NCBI GenBank assembly: GCA_044227805.1
Contig: JBGAWA010000009.1
Coordinates: 1 to 60,258 of the forward strand
Direction of reading: 5' to 3'
DNA: 60,258 bases
From: JACCZZ01 sp044227805
GTDB taxonomy: Bacteria; Bacteroidota; Bacteroidia; Chitinophagales; UBA10324
The position numbers were made by a program, and so were the translations under genes. Under the pieces are notes generated by a model. That model saw only the letters and a program-made list of their open reading frames with translations, made no database searches and was not told the DNA's origin. Positions 27,528 to 35,889 of this stretch are shown here, piece after piece (position 1 is the first letter of the stretch; each line of letters begins with the position of its first letter).

Positions 27528-27755
27528 ATGTTAGTACGCATTTTTGAAACTCCCATCCTCGATGTCCTGCTGATTATCCTGGCCATCCGGTTTATCTGGC
27601 CTTCCCTGTTTGGAATCAGGAAAAAGAAAACTGTTGCCCCCGGCAACCATCAGCAACGAAATTTTGTAAATCATCCTCCTTCTGCCCACGCTCCCAAAAA
27701 CTCGGATAATCGTGGTGAGTATATCGACTATGAAGAGATCAGGCAGCGCGATTGA
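27528..27755 (+). CDS. DUF4834 family small membrane protein
   Basis: This 75-residue protein has one N-terminal membrane segment (about 8-28, DVLLIILAIRFIWPSLFG), a basic stretch (RKKK), and a polar tail ending in GEYIDYEEIRQRD. This shape, and the EYIDYEEI ending in particular, fits the DUF4834 family, which is confined to Bacteroidota and has no assigned function. The tail should face the cytoplasm. The gene lies 75 bases after carB but has its own -7 box, so it may be a separate unit. Confidence 0.8.
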   Translation: MLVRIFETPILDVLLIILAIRFIWPSLFGIRKKKTVAPGNHQQRNFVNHPPSAHAPKNSDNRGEYIDYEEIRQRD

Positions 27756-27979
27756 TTAAAAACCTATGTGTCTGATAATTTGCTGCGAGAAGCCCAACCG
27801 AACCCTGCTCCAATCGGCCACCACATTAAGTTTGTTACTTGCGAAAACAAGAACTCTGAACTTCCAATATGAACAGGCTGATTGAATTTTATCATTCCCT
27901 CATATCGCCATTCCATAAAGAAGTGAATATAACACCGGCGCAGAATTTAAAAGGGTAGGTGAAGCAGTGTCCTTAATTT

Positions 27980-28135
27980 AACCCACATTTTGCAGTTCAA
28001 AGCGGCAACGGGTTTAACCCCGACGTAGAGCTGCTTAGGGTTTGTGAAACATTTTCTTTTCTTGGCAAATTGAGCAAACCCTTAGCAGCTCTAAGTCGCA
28101 GCGAAGCGGGAATTTTCCACTGAAAAATCCGGGTT
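27980..28135 (+). repeat. 156-bp dispersed hairpin repeat, copy 3
   Basis: Same layout and ends as the other copies: AACCCACATTTTGCAGTTC to GGGTT. The central arms are 28027-28044 and 28075-28092, with a 30-nt loop. They read AGAGCTGC and GCAGCTCT, a third version that still pairs perfectly apart from the common T-T mismatch. The 3' small hairpin has one mismatch (GGAATTTTC). Confidence 0.88.
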
Positions 28136-28258
28136 TAATAAATCTGCAACCCCTTAGTGGTTTCAACAAACAGACCGGGAGGATTTTTCAAGTGAAAAAT
28201 CAGGACAAATCTGTCATGCAAGCCTTCGCTTCCAAATAAATTACCGGCACAGTAATAC

Positions 28259-28266
28259 TATCTTTG
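28259..28266 (+). promoter_or_regulatory. -7 box of the yqeY gene
   Basis: TATCTTTG matches TAnnTTTG and lies 17 bases upstream of the ATG at 28284. No -33 TTG is seen at the expected spacing. Confidence 0.5.
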
Positions 28267-28283
28267 CTTCAAATTCAGCAATC

Positions 28284-28736
28284 ATGTCGTTAGAAGAAAA
28301 AATAAATGGTGATTTGAAGCAGGCCATGCTCCAGAAAGATGAAGCCGGTCTTCGTGCTATTCGTGCCATTAAATCAGCCATTCTGTTATCAAAAACAGAA
28401 AAGGATGCAAAGGAAGCCGATGAAGCATCGGAAATAAAACTGCTGCAGAAATTGGTAAAGCAAAGAAAAGACGCATTGGAAATTTATGAAAAAGAAAATC
28501 GTGCTGACCTGGCAAAAAAAGAACGCGAGGAGATTGAAGTGATTGAGCGATACCTGCCGCAACAGATGAATACTGAAGAGTTGAGAGCTTATTTGGCAAA
28601 AATAATTGCTGAAACGGGTGCTGCCAAACCACAGGATATGGGAAAGGTGATGGGTAAAGCTTCCAAAGAGCTGGCAGGAAAAGCAGATGGAAAAACCATA
28701 TCCGCCATGGTGAAGGAACTACTTGCTTCAGGATAA
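28284..28736 (+). CDS. yqeY: GatB/YqeY domain protein
   Basis: This 150-residue cytoplasmic helical protein belongs to the YqeY family. It resembles the C-terminal tail domain of the GatB amidotransferase subunit, which contacts tRNA. The N-terminal half has helices with the DLKQAMLQKDEAGLRAIRAI stretch, and the C-terminal half has the family marks IERYLPQQM and GKVMGKASKELAGKADG. Length is normal. The cellular role of stand-alone YqeY is not settled. cvpA follows 102 bases downstream. Confidence 0.9.
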   Translation: MSLEEKINGDLKQAMLQKDEAGLRAIRAIKSAILLSKTEKDAKEADEASEIKLLQKLVKQRKDALEIYEKENRADLAKKEREEIEVIERYLPQQMNTEELRAYLAKIIAETGAAKPQDMGKVMGKASKELAGKADGKTISAMVKELLASG

Positions 28737-28838
28737 ATGAAACAGGACGATTCTGGATGCAACCTATAGCATTGACCATCGGCATGCATTTCAACCTGGT
28801 TTGTTTTTTTATGCTTTACCTTCAAAATTTCCTGATTC

Positions 28839-29378
28839 ATGTGGATTGATATTATCTGGTTATTATTGGCAATATATGGCTGTTGGAAAGGTTGGACCAA
28901 AGGATTGATTCTCTCAGTTTTCACAGTGCTCGCCTGGGGAATCGGAATACTGGCCGCCGTAAAATTAAGTACAGTGGCTGGAACGGCCCTGCACGATCAG
29001 TTACATATTACATCCGCCTACCTGCCGGTGATTTCTTACTTGCTTGTGTTTGTGGTGATCGCACTGGTGATTTACCTGATTGGAAAGTCGCTTGAAAAAA
29101 TTGTAGAACTCGCGCAAATTGGTTTTGTGAACAGGATTTCCGGTGTTATTATGTATGTGGCTGTTTACACCGTTCTGTTCAGTTTGTTCATCTGGCTGCT
29201 TGACCAGGTTGAACTCATCACACCCTATGTCAAGCAACAATCGAAAACCTACTCAGCGGTCAACAACATTTCCGGATTCATGATACACCAGGTGTCTTCG
29301 CTCACACCGTTTGTGAAGAATCTATTTACAGAGTTTGAGACAATGATAGAAATGATAGGTAAATCCGTACAAAAGTAA
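28839..29378 (+). CDS. cvpA: CvpA family membrane protein
   Basis: This 179-residue inner-membrane protein of the CvpA (colicin V production) family has four hydrophobic segments, roughly at 1-15, 22-43, 60-82 and 100-123. The GCWKGWTKGLILSVFTVLAW stretch near the start is the family signature. The C-terminal tail is polar. CvpA proteins are linked to envelope stress tolerance and to toxin secretion in E. coli, but the activity is unknown. It starts at ATG 28839. Confidence 0.85.
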   Translation: MWIDIIWLLLAIYGCWKGWTKGLILSVFTVLAWGIGILAAVKLSTVAGTALHDQLHITSAYLPVISYLLVFVVIALVIYLIGKSLEKIVELAQIGFVNRISGVIMYVAVYTVLFSLFIWLLDQVELITPYVKQQSKTYSAVNNISGFMIHQVSSLTPFVKNLFTEFETMIEMIGKSVQK

Positions 29379-29590
29379 ACCCGCTTTCACACTTAAAAAC
29401 AAACCAGATTTAGCTCCTGACATGGAACTGAACCGCGCTGACAGGACACTTTATTTTTTAAAAAAATGCACCAACACTTAGCCTTTCTAAACTGCACCGT
29501 AGCAGAGTCAATCAGGTAACATATCCGGAATTCATGGATCTCTTCCTGGGATCATGCATTGCACTCGGTTCATTCATCAACTTCATTTAC

Positions 29591-30163
29591 TTGCTGCTGA
29601 TATTCGACAATTATGATTCCTTCACCTACAACCTGCAGGATTATTTTCTGCAGCTTCAGACTACCTGTTTAGTTATTCAAAACGATGAAATGCAGCTTCA
29701 TGAGGTTGCTGCAATCGAGCCAGAAGGCATTGTCATTTCGCCCGGCCCTGAAACACCTTCCCGGGCCGGCATCCTGCCTGAACTCATCCGGCATTTTCAT
29801 GATCGCATTCCAATGCTGGGCATTTGCCTCGGCCACCAGGGCATTGGCGAATTCTTTGGTGCCGAATTGGTTCATGCTGTCAAACCCATGCATGGCAAAA
29901 CATCTGTTATCACGCACACCGGACATCCTGTATTTGAACAGGTCAGTAATCCTTTCAAGGCAATGCGGTATCATTCATTGATCTTAAAAAATCTTGATCG
30001 AACTCCGCTCGATATCATTGCCCAAAGTGATGATGGTGCACCCATGGCTATCGCGCATCCACAGTTCAAAATTTGCGGCATCCAGTTTCATCCAGAATCC
30101 ATTCTGACACCGGACGGCAGGATGATGTTGCAGAACTGGCTTCGCTGGTCAGGATTAAAATAA
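29591..30163 (+). CDS. pabA: Anthranilate / aminodeoxychorismate synthase glutaminase subunit
   Basis: This is the class I glutamine amidotransferase subunit that supplies ammonia to a chorismate-using partner. The start is LLIFDNYDSFTYNL, and the catalytic triad is visible: Cys79 in GICLGHQ, and the His and Glu of GIQFHPES. It also has the oxyanion region SPGPETPSRAG. Translation probably begins at TTG 29591, giving 190 residues, the usual length; the frame is open from ATG 29534, but those 19 residues are not family-like. No trpE, pabB or trp gene is nearby, so folate and tryptophan roles cannot be separated by sequence alone. The symbol is given for the family, not the pathway. Confidence 0.85.
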   Translation: MLLIFDNYDSFTYNLQDYFLQLQTTCLVIQNDEMQLHEVAAIEPEGIVISPGPETPSRAGILPELIRHFHDRIPMLGICLGHQGIGEFFGAELVHAVKPMHGKTSVITHTGHPVFEQVSNPFKAMRYHSLILKNLDRTPLDIIAQSDDGAPMAIAHPQFKICGIQFHPESILTPDGRMMLQNWLRWSGLK

Positions 30164-30343
30164 ACAAACCGATCATGACACGCGCTGATTTTTGATGGAA
30201 GTACCTCAATACGATCAGCAATCGTCACCCTTCCATTTTTTCAATTCGTTCCATAAACAGTTGACTGTTCCTGCTTCATGCGATAGCCAAAGTATTTTTG
30301 AATAAAAAACTTATTTTAGCAGCATTAAGCACGTGCAAGACGT

Positions 30344-31111
30344 ATGGAGATCACCATAAAACAAGACGGCAAGTTCAGGTACATTGAAGAAGGCGAGGGC
30401 GAAGTGCTCATGTTATTGCATGGTCTTTTTGGTGCGCTCAGTAATTTCAAGGGAATATTGGATGAATTCAGCAAGCGGTATAAAGTGGTGATCCCACTTT
30501 TACCCATTTACGAAATGCCTATCCTCGAATCTTCCGTTAACGGGCTTGTGAAATATGTGCGGCAGTTTGTTGATACCCGTGGTTATGACTCCATTATATT
30601 GCTTGGAAATTCACTCGGTGGACATATCGCTCAGCTATACGCACTTGATCAGACTAAAAAAGTTCGTGCGATGGTACTCACCGGCAGTTCAGGCCTTTTC
30701 GAAGATTCGCTTGGTGGCGGCTATCCGAAACGTGGCGATTATGAATACATCCGCGATCGTACAGCATACACTTTTCATGATCCAAAAGTAGCTACCAAGG
30801 AGTTGGTAGATGAAGTATATGAGATCTGTAATAATCGAGGTAAAGCAATCAGGGTCATCTCGGTGGCAAAGTCAGCCATGCGCGAAAACCTCAGCAGGTC
30901 ATTGCACAAGCTGACCATGCCTGTTTTGCTCATCTGGGGAAGGCAGGACCGGATCACACCACCTTTTGTTGGTGAAGAATTTCACAAACTGCTGGTGAAC
31001 TCGGAACTGGTGCTTGTGGATGATTGCGGGCATGCGCCCATGATGGAAAAACCCGCCGAGTTCAATATCATTCTCGATGAGTTTTTACAGAAACTGAATG
31101 TAGCCGCCTGA
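30344..31111 (+). CDS. Alpha/beta hydrolase
   Basis: This 255-residue cytoplasmic alpha/beta hydrolase has a complete triad. The oxyanion region LHGLFGALSNF lies near residues 25-35, the nucleophile Ser90 sits in GNSLGGH, the acid in WGRQDRITPP, and the base in DCGHAPMMEKP. There is no signal peptide. Substrate cannot be assigned; the fold covers esterases, lipases and C-C hydrolases. It starts at ATG 30344. The CBS gene begins 2 bases after its stop, so the two are surely co-transcribed. Confidence 0.88.
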   Translation: MEITIKQDGKFRYIEEGEGEVLMLLHGLFGALSNFKGILDEFSKRYKVVIPLLPIYEMPILESSVNGLVKYVRQFVDTRGYDSIILLGNSLGGHIAQLYALDQTKKVRAMVLTGSSGLFEDSLGGGYPKRGDYEYIRDRTAYTFHDPKVATKELVDEVYEICNNRGKAIRVISVAKSAMRENLSRSLHKLTMPVLLIWGRQDRITPPFVGEEFHKLLVNSELVLVDDCGHAPMMEKPAEFNIILDEFLQKLNVAA

Positions 31112-31113
31112 CT

Positions 31114-31776
31114 ATGAAAGCAGCCGAGCTGGTATCCAAAAGTATTTCCGCACTCAGGACGTCCGATACAGGATCAAGAGCTTTGCAGCTCATGAATGCG
31201 TTTCATGTCTCTCATCTGCCGGTGGTAAATGAAAATCAGTTGCTTGGATTGGTATCTGAGGAAGATATTCTGAATGCACACGGTGAAGATGCTGCCATCG
31301 GCAACCTGCCCCTTTCTCTCGTAAGACCCTTTATTCACGGCCACGAACATCTGTTCGAAGTGCTGAAGATGGCCGCGGAGTTGCGCCTCACCGTTATCCC
31401 GGTTATAGATAAAGAAGAAACCTATATCGGGCTGATTACCCGGAATGACTTACTGAATTTTTTTGCAGAGCAAACCGACATACTGGAACCGGGTGGGATC
31501 ATAGTGCTTGAATTACATGTGAAAGATTATTCATTGAGTGAAATAGTGCGCATTATTGAAACAAACCAGGTAAAAATACTTTGCCTGTTTGCCGGCACGA
31601 ATTACGACACCTCCAAAGTAGAGGTAACTATCAAGGTGAACAATACTGATCTGCAACCGGTCATTTCCGACCTAAGCCGGCACAATTTTACTGTGAAGGA
31701 GACTTTCCAGGAAGCGGAATATTTCGACAACCTGAAAGAACGCTATGATTCTCTTATGAATTACCTGAATATCTGA
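31114..31776 (+). CDS. CBS-domain protein with ACT-like C terminus
   Basis: This is a 220-residue cytoplasmic sensor-like protein. Residues 1-125 hold two CBS repeats (each with LPVV or IPVID, then a GLV/GLI and D-Ile/Leu segment), which in other proteins bind adenine nucleotides. The C-terminal 85 residues read as an ACT-like regulatory fold (IIVLELHVKDYSLSEIVRII). No catalytic domain is seen. It follows the hydrolase with a 2-base gap and precedes the envelope-assembly cluster. CBS-nadK-uppS-bamA is an order I recall from other Bacteroidota. The ligand is unknown. Confidence 0.85.
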   Translation: MKAAELVSKSISALRTSDTGSRALQLMNAFHVSHLPVVNENQLLGLVSEEDILNAHGEDAAIGNLPLSLVRPFIHGHEHLFEVLKMAAELRLTVIPVIDKEETYIGLITRNDLLNFFAEQTDILEPGGIIVLELHVKDYSLSEIVRIIETNQVKILCLFAGTNYDTSKVEVTIKVNNTDLQPVISDLSRHNFTVKETFQEAEYFDNLKERYDSLMNYLNI

Positions 31777-31805
31777 GGACTGCTGCCACCGTTGCTGCAA
31801 CGCAA

Positions 31806-31925
31806 ATTTTTCAATCTATAAATCCGGCTTCACATCGATTTTGCATTGCAAAGAGTTTGCTCATTTTATACAAAAGAGAAATTGTTCCTCAAACCCGGAG
31901 AAGTCCTGCGTTGGGTTTCAATCCA
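31806..31925 (-). repeat. Decayed copy of the dispersed hairpin repeat (inverted)
   Basis: The region follows the intact inverted copy at 58160-58309 in order: TTTTTCAATCTATAAATCC, then GAGTTTGCTCATTTTATAC, AAAGAGAAATTGTTCCTC, then AAACCC and GCGTTGGGTTTCAATCC. Many substitutions break the central stem. It lies between the CBS gene and the POTRA/barrel gene. Confidence 0.6.
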
Positions 31926-31986
31926 TTAACGTTTTGAATGGCAAAAGCTGGGATGAAGATTCCTTTTTTGTTTTACTTTCGTTTCT

Positions 31987-33426
31987 ATGCCTCTTCTAAA
32001 AAGCGCCATTGTCACCTTCGCGCTGCTGCTGTTCCTTTCGGATGTTTATATGGCAAAGGCACAAACCGATTCATTGTTCACGGTGGATACCTCATTACAT
32101 AAATTTGTCCTGGTGCATGACATCATGATAGATGGCAACAAACGGACTAAGCCTCAGGTGATCCTCAGGCAAATAACCTTTAATAAAGGCGATACAATAG
32201 CCGTGGAAGCACTGATGAAAAAAATGGAAGAAAGCCGTAACCACCTTATGAATATCGGCCTCTTTAATGAAGTAGTATTAAACATCAAAAACTGGGAAGG
32301 TAAAAATCTTGATGTCTCCGTGAGTGTAAAGGAGAGATGGTATACGTTTCCGGTGCCTGCACTTGACCTGTATGACCGCAATCTGAATGTATGGCTGGTG
32401 GATCATCATGCAAGCCTGAAATACCTGCAATTCGGTATGCGGTTTTATCAGCAAAATATGCGCGGGCGTGATGAAGACCTAAAGCTCGTCGCGCTTTTCG
32501 GTTACTCGCAACTTTACCAGGTGCAATACAACATTCCCTATATTAACCGCAAACAAAATATCGGACTTAAGGTCACCGCTTCTTACAGCCGCACCAGGAA
32601 CCTGACGTATGGCTTCAGCAATAATAAAGATCTTATTTATCTTGATGTGGATGCTTATCAGAAAACAAATTTTTATTCATTAATCGATCTTATTTACCAG
32701 CCGGCTTTCAAGTACAAGTATATTTTTACCCTTAGCTACAATGACAACCAGGTGACGGATACCATTACGCAACTGAATCCTGACTATTTTCTCAAGGGTG
32801 CAAACCGGCAACAGTACTTCACGGTGCGTGGCATGTTTATCCGCGATTATCGAGATATTGCGGCCTATCCTTTGAAAGGTAACTATGTCGAGGTTTCTGT
32901 TTCAAAGCTAGGCTTGGGACTGATAGACAATGTGAATATTTTTTCCTCCACAATCATTGCCAATCAATACCTGCATCTTGGAAAAAAATGGTATGCCAGC
33001 ACCATCAATAAACTGAAAGTTTCATTTCCTAAAAATCAGCCGTATAACCTCAATCGTGGATTGGGCTATTCGAATGACTATGTGCATGGCTATGAATATT
33101 ACATCATTGACGGACAGAGTTTTGCTTATTCCCGGTGTGATATAAAAAATGAGTTCTTTAAAATAAGGATAAAAACACCGGATAAAAACCCTTTCCTGAA
33201 AGGGGCGAATATTCCATTCACCCTGTATGGCCGCGCCTTCGTGAGTGCAGGATATGTGAAGGATGATATTTTCTATGAAAATAATCCGCTCAATAATACG
33301 CTACTGGTAGGAGGCGGATTAGGACTGGATCTGACGCTTATCTACGATACTACCATCAGGGTGGAATACTCTATCAACAAACTTGGTGAGAGCGGATTTT
33401 TCCTGCACATGAATTCGATCTTCTGA
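31987..33426 (+). CDS. BamA/TamA-like POTRA and barrel outer-membrane protein
   Basis: This 479-residue outer-membrane protein has a signal peptide (about 1-25, ending AKAQ) and one POTRA-like domain (about residues 38-108, starting IMIDGNKRTKPQVILRQITF). The rest looks like an outer-membrane barrel rich in alternating aromatic residues, ending in a Phe (LHMNSIF). This is the Omp85 layout with few POTRA repeats, as in TamA-like or patatin-associated barrels. Its partner is unknown. It sits upstream of nadK and a true bamA, so it may act on the same membrane. A near-consensus -7 box (TACTTTCG) is a few bases before the start. Confidence 0.8.
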   Translation: MPLLKSAIVTFALLLFLSDVYMAKAQTDSLFTVDTSLHKFVLVHDIMIDGNKRTKPQVILRQITFNKGDTIAVEALMKKMEESRNHLMNIGLFNEVVLNIKNWEGKNLDVSVSVKERWYTFPVPALDLYDRNLNVWLVDHHASLKYLQFGMRFYQQNMRGRDEDLKLVALFGYSQLYQVQYNIPYINRKQNIGLKVTASYSRTRNLTYGFSNNKDLIYLDVDAYQKTNFYSLIDLIYQPAFKYKYIFTLSYNDNQVTDTITQLNPDYFLKGANRQQYFTVRGMFIRDYRDIAAYPLKGNYVEVSVSKLGLGLIDNVNIFSSTIIANQYLHLGKKWYASTINKLKVSFPKNQPYNLNRGLGYSNDYVHGYEYYIIDGQSFAYSRCDIKNEFFKIRIKTPDKNPFLKGANIPFTLYGRAFVSAGYVKDDIFYENNPLNNTLLVGGGLGLDLTLIYDTTIRVEYSINKLGESGFFLHMNSIF

Positions 33427-33760
33427 TCAGCCGTCTATTATATTTCGCCGTTGCACTTTACGGCATTTGAGAGCATTCAGACTGTAACATCCTGATTACA
33501 ATATTCCTGTTCAAACCGCATGTAGTTCAAAACGGCGACGGCTTTAACCCCAACGTAACACTGCTCATAATAAATTTTACAGATCATTGCAGTACGCACC
33601 CGAACTGTTTCATGACGTTCTGTTCGCCCTGAGAATAAGTCACATCATATTTTGTTGTTAGATTTGCCTGCAGAAAGGAGTAAAAATGCAGTTAAAGCAG
33701 GACCGTTATCCTAATTGCCAGCAAATACATATTTCAACTTATCCATAACCCATCTTCCGG
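33427..33760. other. Intergenic region with repeat relic, upstream of nadK
   Basis: These 334 bases hold a truncated repeat relic (33513-33567) and a -7-like TAGATTTG at 33659-33666, about 95 bases before nadK. No gene is seen. Confidence 0.5.
33513..33567 (+). repeat. Relic of the dispersed hairpin repeat (5' part)
   Basis: The stretch follows the 5' third of the intact repeats: GTAGTTCAAAACGGCGACGG, then CTTTAACCCCAACGTA, then ACACTGCTC, after which the match ends. The central hairpin is lost. Confidence 0.6.
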
Positions 33761-34639
33761 ATGAATGTAGCACTCTATTGCCGAAATATTAAGATGCAGG
33801 ATATTCCAGTGCTGCAGGAAATTCTTGATCAGCTTGCTGCAAAAAAAATTGGTGTATATATCTACAAACCTTTTTTTGAAAGTGTATGGCCTGAAATTAA
33901 GACCAGGTCGGGCATCAGCACATTTGCTTCACATGAAGATATCCGTGATAAAATTGAATACCTGTTTACACTTGGTGGTGACGGTACGCTATTGGATACC
34001 GTCACCTTTGTTCGCGATTATCCCATCCTGGTGATGGGCATCAATATCGGCCGGCTCGGATTCCTGGCTGATATTGGCAAAGAAGAAATAGCACATGCCA
34101 TTCATGCCATTACCAAAGGCTCCTATATTATCGATCAGCGGACCTTGCTGGAACTGGAATCCAACGAACACTTGTTTGGTGAAGTGAATTACGCATTGAA
34201 TGATGTCACCATTCATAAAAAGGATACTTCCGCCATGATCACGATCAATGCCTATATCAATGGCGAACTGTTGAATTCCTATTGGGCGGATGGGTTGATC
34301 ATTGCCACACCCACCGGATCAACAGGCTATTCCCTCAGTTGTGGGGGACCGATCATCATGCCTACTTCAGAGAATTTTGTCATCACGCCGATCGCACCGC
34401 ACAACCTCAATGTCAGACCGATTGTAGTATCCGATTCCAGCGTTATCTCATTTGAAATAGAAGGACGCTTTGAACAGTTCTTCTGCACCCTCGATTCGAG
34501 AACAGAGCCGATCGATAACTTAACACAGCTGGCAGTTAAAAAATGTGCGCATAAGATTGGCCTGGTGCGATTGCCCGATCATCATTTTCTCGAAACACTT
34601 CGCTCTAAACTTATGTGGGGAGCTCATGCAAGAAAATAA
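33761..34639 (+). CDS. nadK: NAD kinase
   Basis: NadK phosphorylates NAD to NADP. The 292-residue protein carries the diagnostic GGDGTLLD motif (72-79) with the catalytic Asp75, the NIGRLGFLADI segment, and the later TPTGSTGYSLSCGGPI that forms the nucleotide site. Length is normal for the bacterial enzyme. It lies between the Omp85-like gene and DUF6089 in the envelope cluster. The start at ATG 33761 gives the usual N terminus. Confidence 0.95.
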   Translation: MNVALYCRNIKMQDIPVLQEILDQLAAKKIGVYIYKPFFESVWPEIKTRSGISTFASHEDIRDKIEYLFTLGGDGTLLDTVTFVRDYPILVMGINIGRLGFLADIGKEEIAHAIHAITKGSYIIDQRTLLELESNEHLFGEVNYALNDVTIHKKDTSAMITINAYINGELLNSYWADGLIIATPTGSTGYSLSCGGPIIMPTSENFVITPIAPHNLNVRPIVVSDSSVISFEIEGRFEQFFCTLDSRTEPIDNLTQLAVKKCAHKIGLVRLPDHHFLETLRSKLMWGAHARK

Positions 34640-34984
34640 TAATGTTCCGCATTAGGGTGAAAGGAACTATTCATCCTGACTTTTCCCTGAAATATCCCGC
34701 TTCGATGCGCGATTTTTGCCTCAGCTGGCTTGTTGATTATTGCAAAAAAATTTATTCCCAAAGCTTGTGTGTTTCAGGTAACGTTTAACCGATTGCTGCT
34801 TAAGGCCAGATGATGCCAGTCACCGTGACAGATTATCCAATATGTACCATCATGCAATGTCTCAGGGTAGCTGGACAAATAGCTAAAAAACCTTACTTTC
34901 GCAGGAGGAAATAAACCAACCACCACTTCGTTATCGAAACAATTTTTTACACCACTGTTTCCTTTTAACTTTTCCGTTACATCT
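34640..34984. other. Intergenic region between nadK and DUF6089
   Basis: This 345-base gap has a near-consensus -7 box (TACTTTCG, 34894-34901) about 85 bases before the DUF6089 start. No gene or terminator is seen; a minus-strand ORF here overlaps the start of DUF6089 and is not supported. Confidence 0.45.
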
Positions 34985-35830
34985 TTGAATTCGAGAATCT
35001 GTATTTTACTGTCAGGAATGATGTTGCTGGGTTGCCTGTCGGCACTGGCGCAAAAGAATGATTTTGGCATTTGGCTGGGAGGTGCCAATTATTTTGGCGA
35101 CGTCAATACGGGCACAGATGTAAGGTTTGTGAATCCTGCAGGAGGCGTTTTTTACCGTCGCAATTTTGATGAACGCGTTTCATTCAGGTTCAATCTTAAT
35201 GCCGGCAGGGTATGGGCAGATGATCAATATGCCAATAATTATTATCAGCAAACCCGTAATCTCGGTTTCTCTTCCAACATTACTGAAGCCAGCTTCCAGT
35301 TTGAATTTAATTTTCTGCCTTACACCGGTGCACCCGGTTCTACTATGGGTGAAAGGCATCGCTTTGCTCCTTATGTAATGGCCGGATTTGGCGTATTTCA
35401 TTTTAACCCTACCGCAAACTATAATGGAGAAAAAATACTGCTGCAAGAAATTGGCACAGAAGGTCAAGGTTACCCTCAATACCCGGAACTAAAAAAATAC
35501 AAACGAACCAGCACGGCATGGTTGCTCGGAGGAGGATTCAAATACCGGATATCTGCACTGACTGGACTGACCCTGGAGTTTGGCGTAAGAAAAACTTCGA
35601 CCGATTACCTGGATGATGTGAGTGGTGTTTACGCCGACCCTGTAATCCTGCTTTATGAAGGCGGGCCAATGGCTCAGTTTCTGGGTGATCCGTCCGCTGA
35701 AGTACTCGCTGAACCGATTGGCGCAACAGGCAAAATGAGAGGTGACAATGTTAAAAGCGATGATTACCTGTTCTTTGGCATTGGCATCACGCACACACTG
35801 AAACCATACCGTTGTCCTTATCCACATTAA
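34985..35830 (+). CDS. DUF6089 family outer-membrane beta-barrel protein
   Basis: This 281-residue protein of the DUF6089 family occurs beside uppS and bamA in many Bacteroidota. The start is TTG 34985, chosen because it gives a full signal peptide (about 22 residues, ending ALAQ); an ATG at 35020 leaves only a stub. The mature part reads GIWLGGANYFGDVN and then barrel-like strands, with GGGFKYRISALTGLTLEFG in the second half and a terminal TLKPYRCPYPH. The family is predicted to be in the outer membrane, with no known activity. The conserved position suggests a role in envelope assembly; this is inference. Confidence 0.82.
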   Translation: MNSRICILLSGMMLLGCLSALAQKNDFGIWLGGANYFGDVNTGTDVRFVNPAGGVFYRRNFDERVSFRFNLNAGRVWADDQYANNYYQQTRNLGFSSNITEASFQFEFNFLPYTGAPGSTMGERHRFAPYVMAGFGVFHFNPTANYNGEKILLQEIGTEGQGYPQYPELKKYKRTSTAWLLGGGFKYRISALTGLTLEFGVRKTSTDYLDDVSGVYADPVILLYEGGPMAQFLGDPSAEVLAEPIGATGKMRGDNVKSDDYLFFGIGITHTLKPYRCPYPH

Positions 35831-35889
35831 GATTTACTTCATCAAAATCGAAGGTTACTTAGTACCTTGCGCACTTTTTAATTCACACC

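Larger units (their letters stand above)
27756..28283. other. Intergenic region with repeat copy 3
   Basis: This 528-base gap holds repeat copy 3 (27980-28135). A second partial 3' end follows (about 28170-28200, GGATTTTTCAAGTGAAAAATC), which may be the trace of a second insertion. A -7 box for the next gene is at 28259-28266. A 29-codon ORF at 27869 is too short to support. Confidence 0.55.

Noticed and set aside
27869..27958. 29-codon ORF starting MNRLIEFYHSLISPF
   Set aside because: Too short, with no homologue recognised, though a TTACTTGCG lies upstream; it may be the stump of a lost gene.
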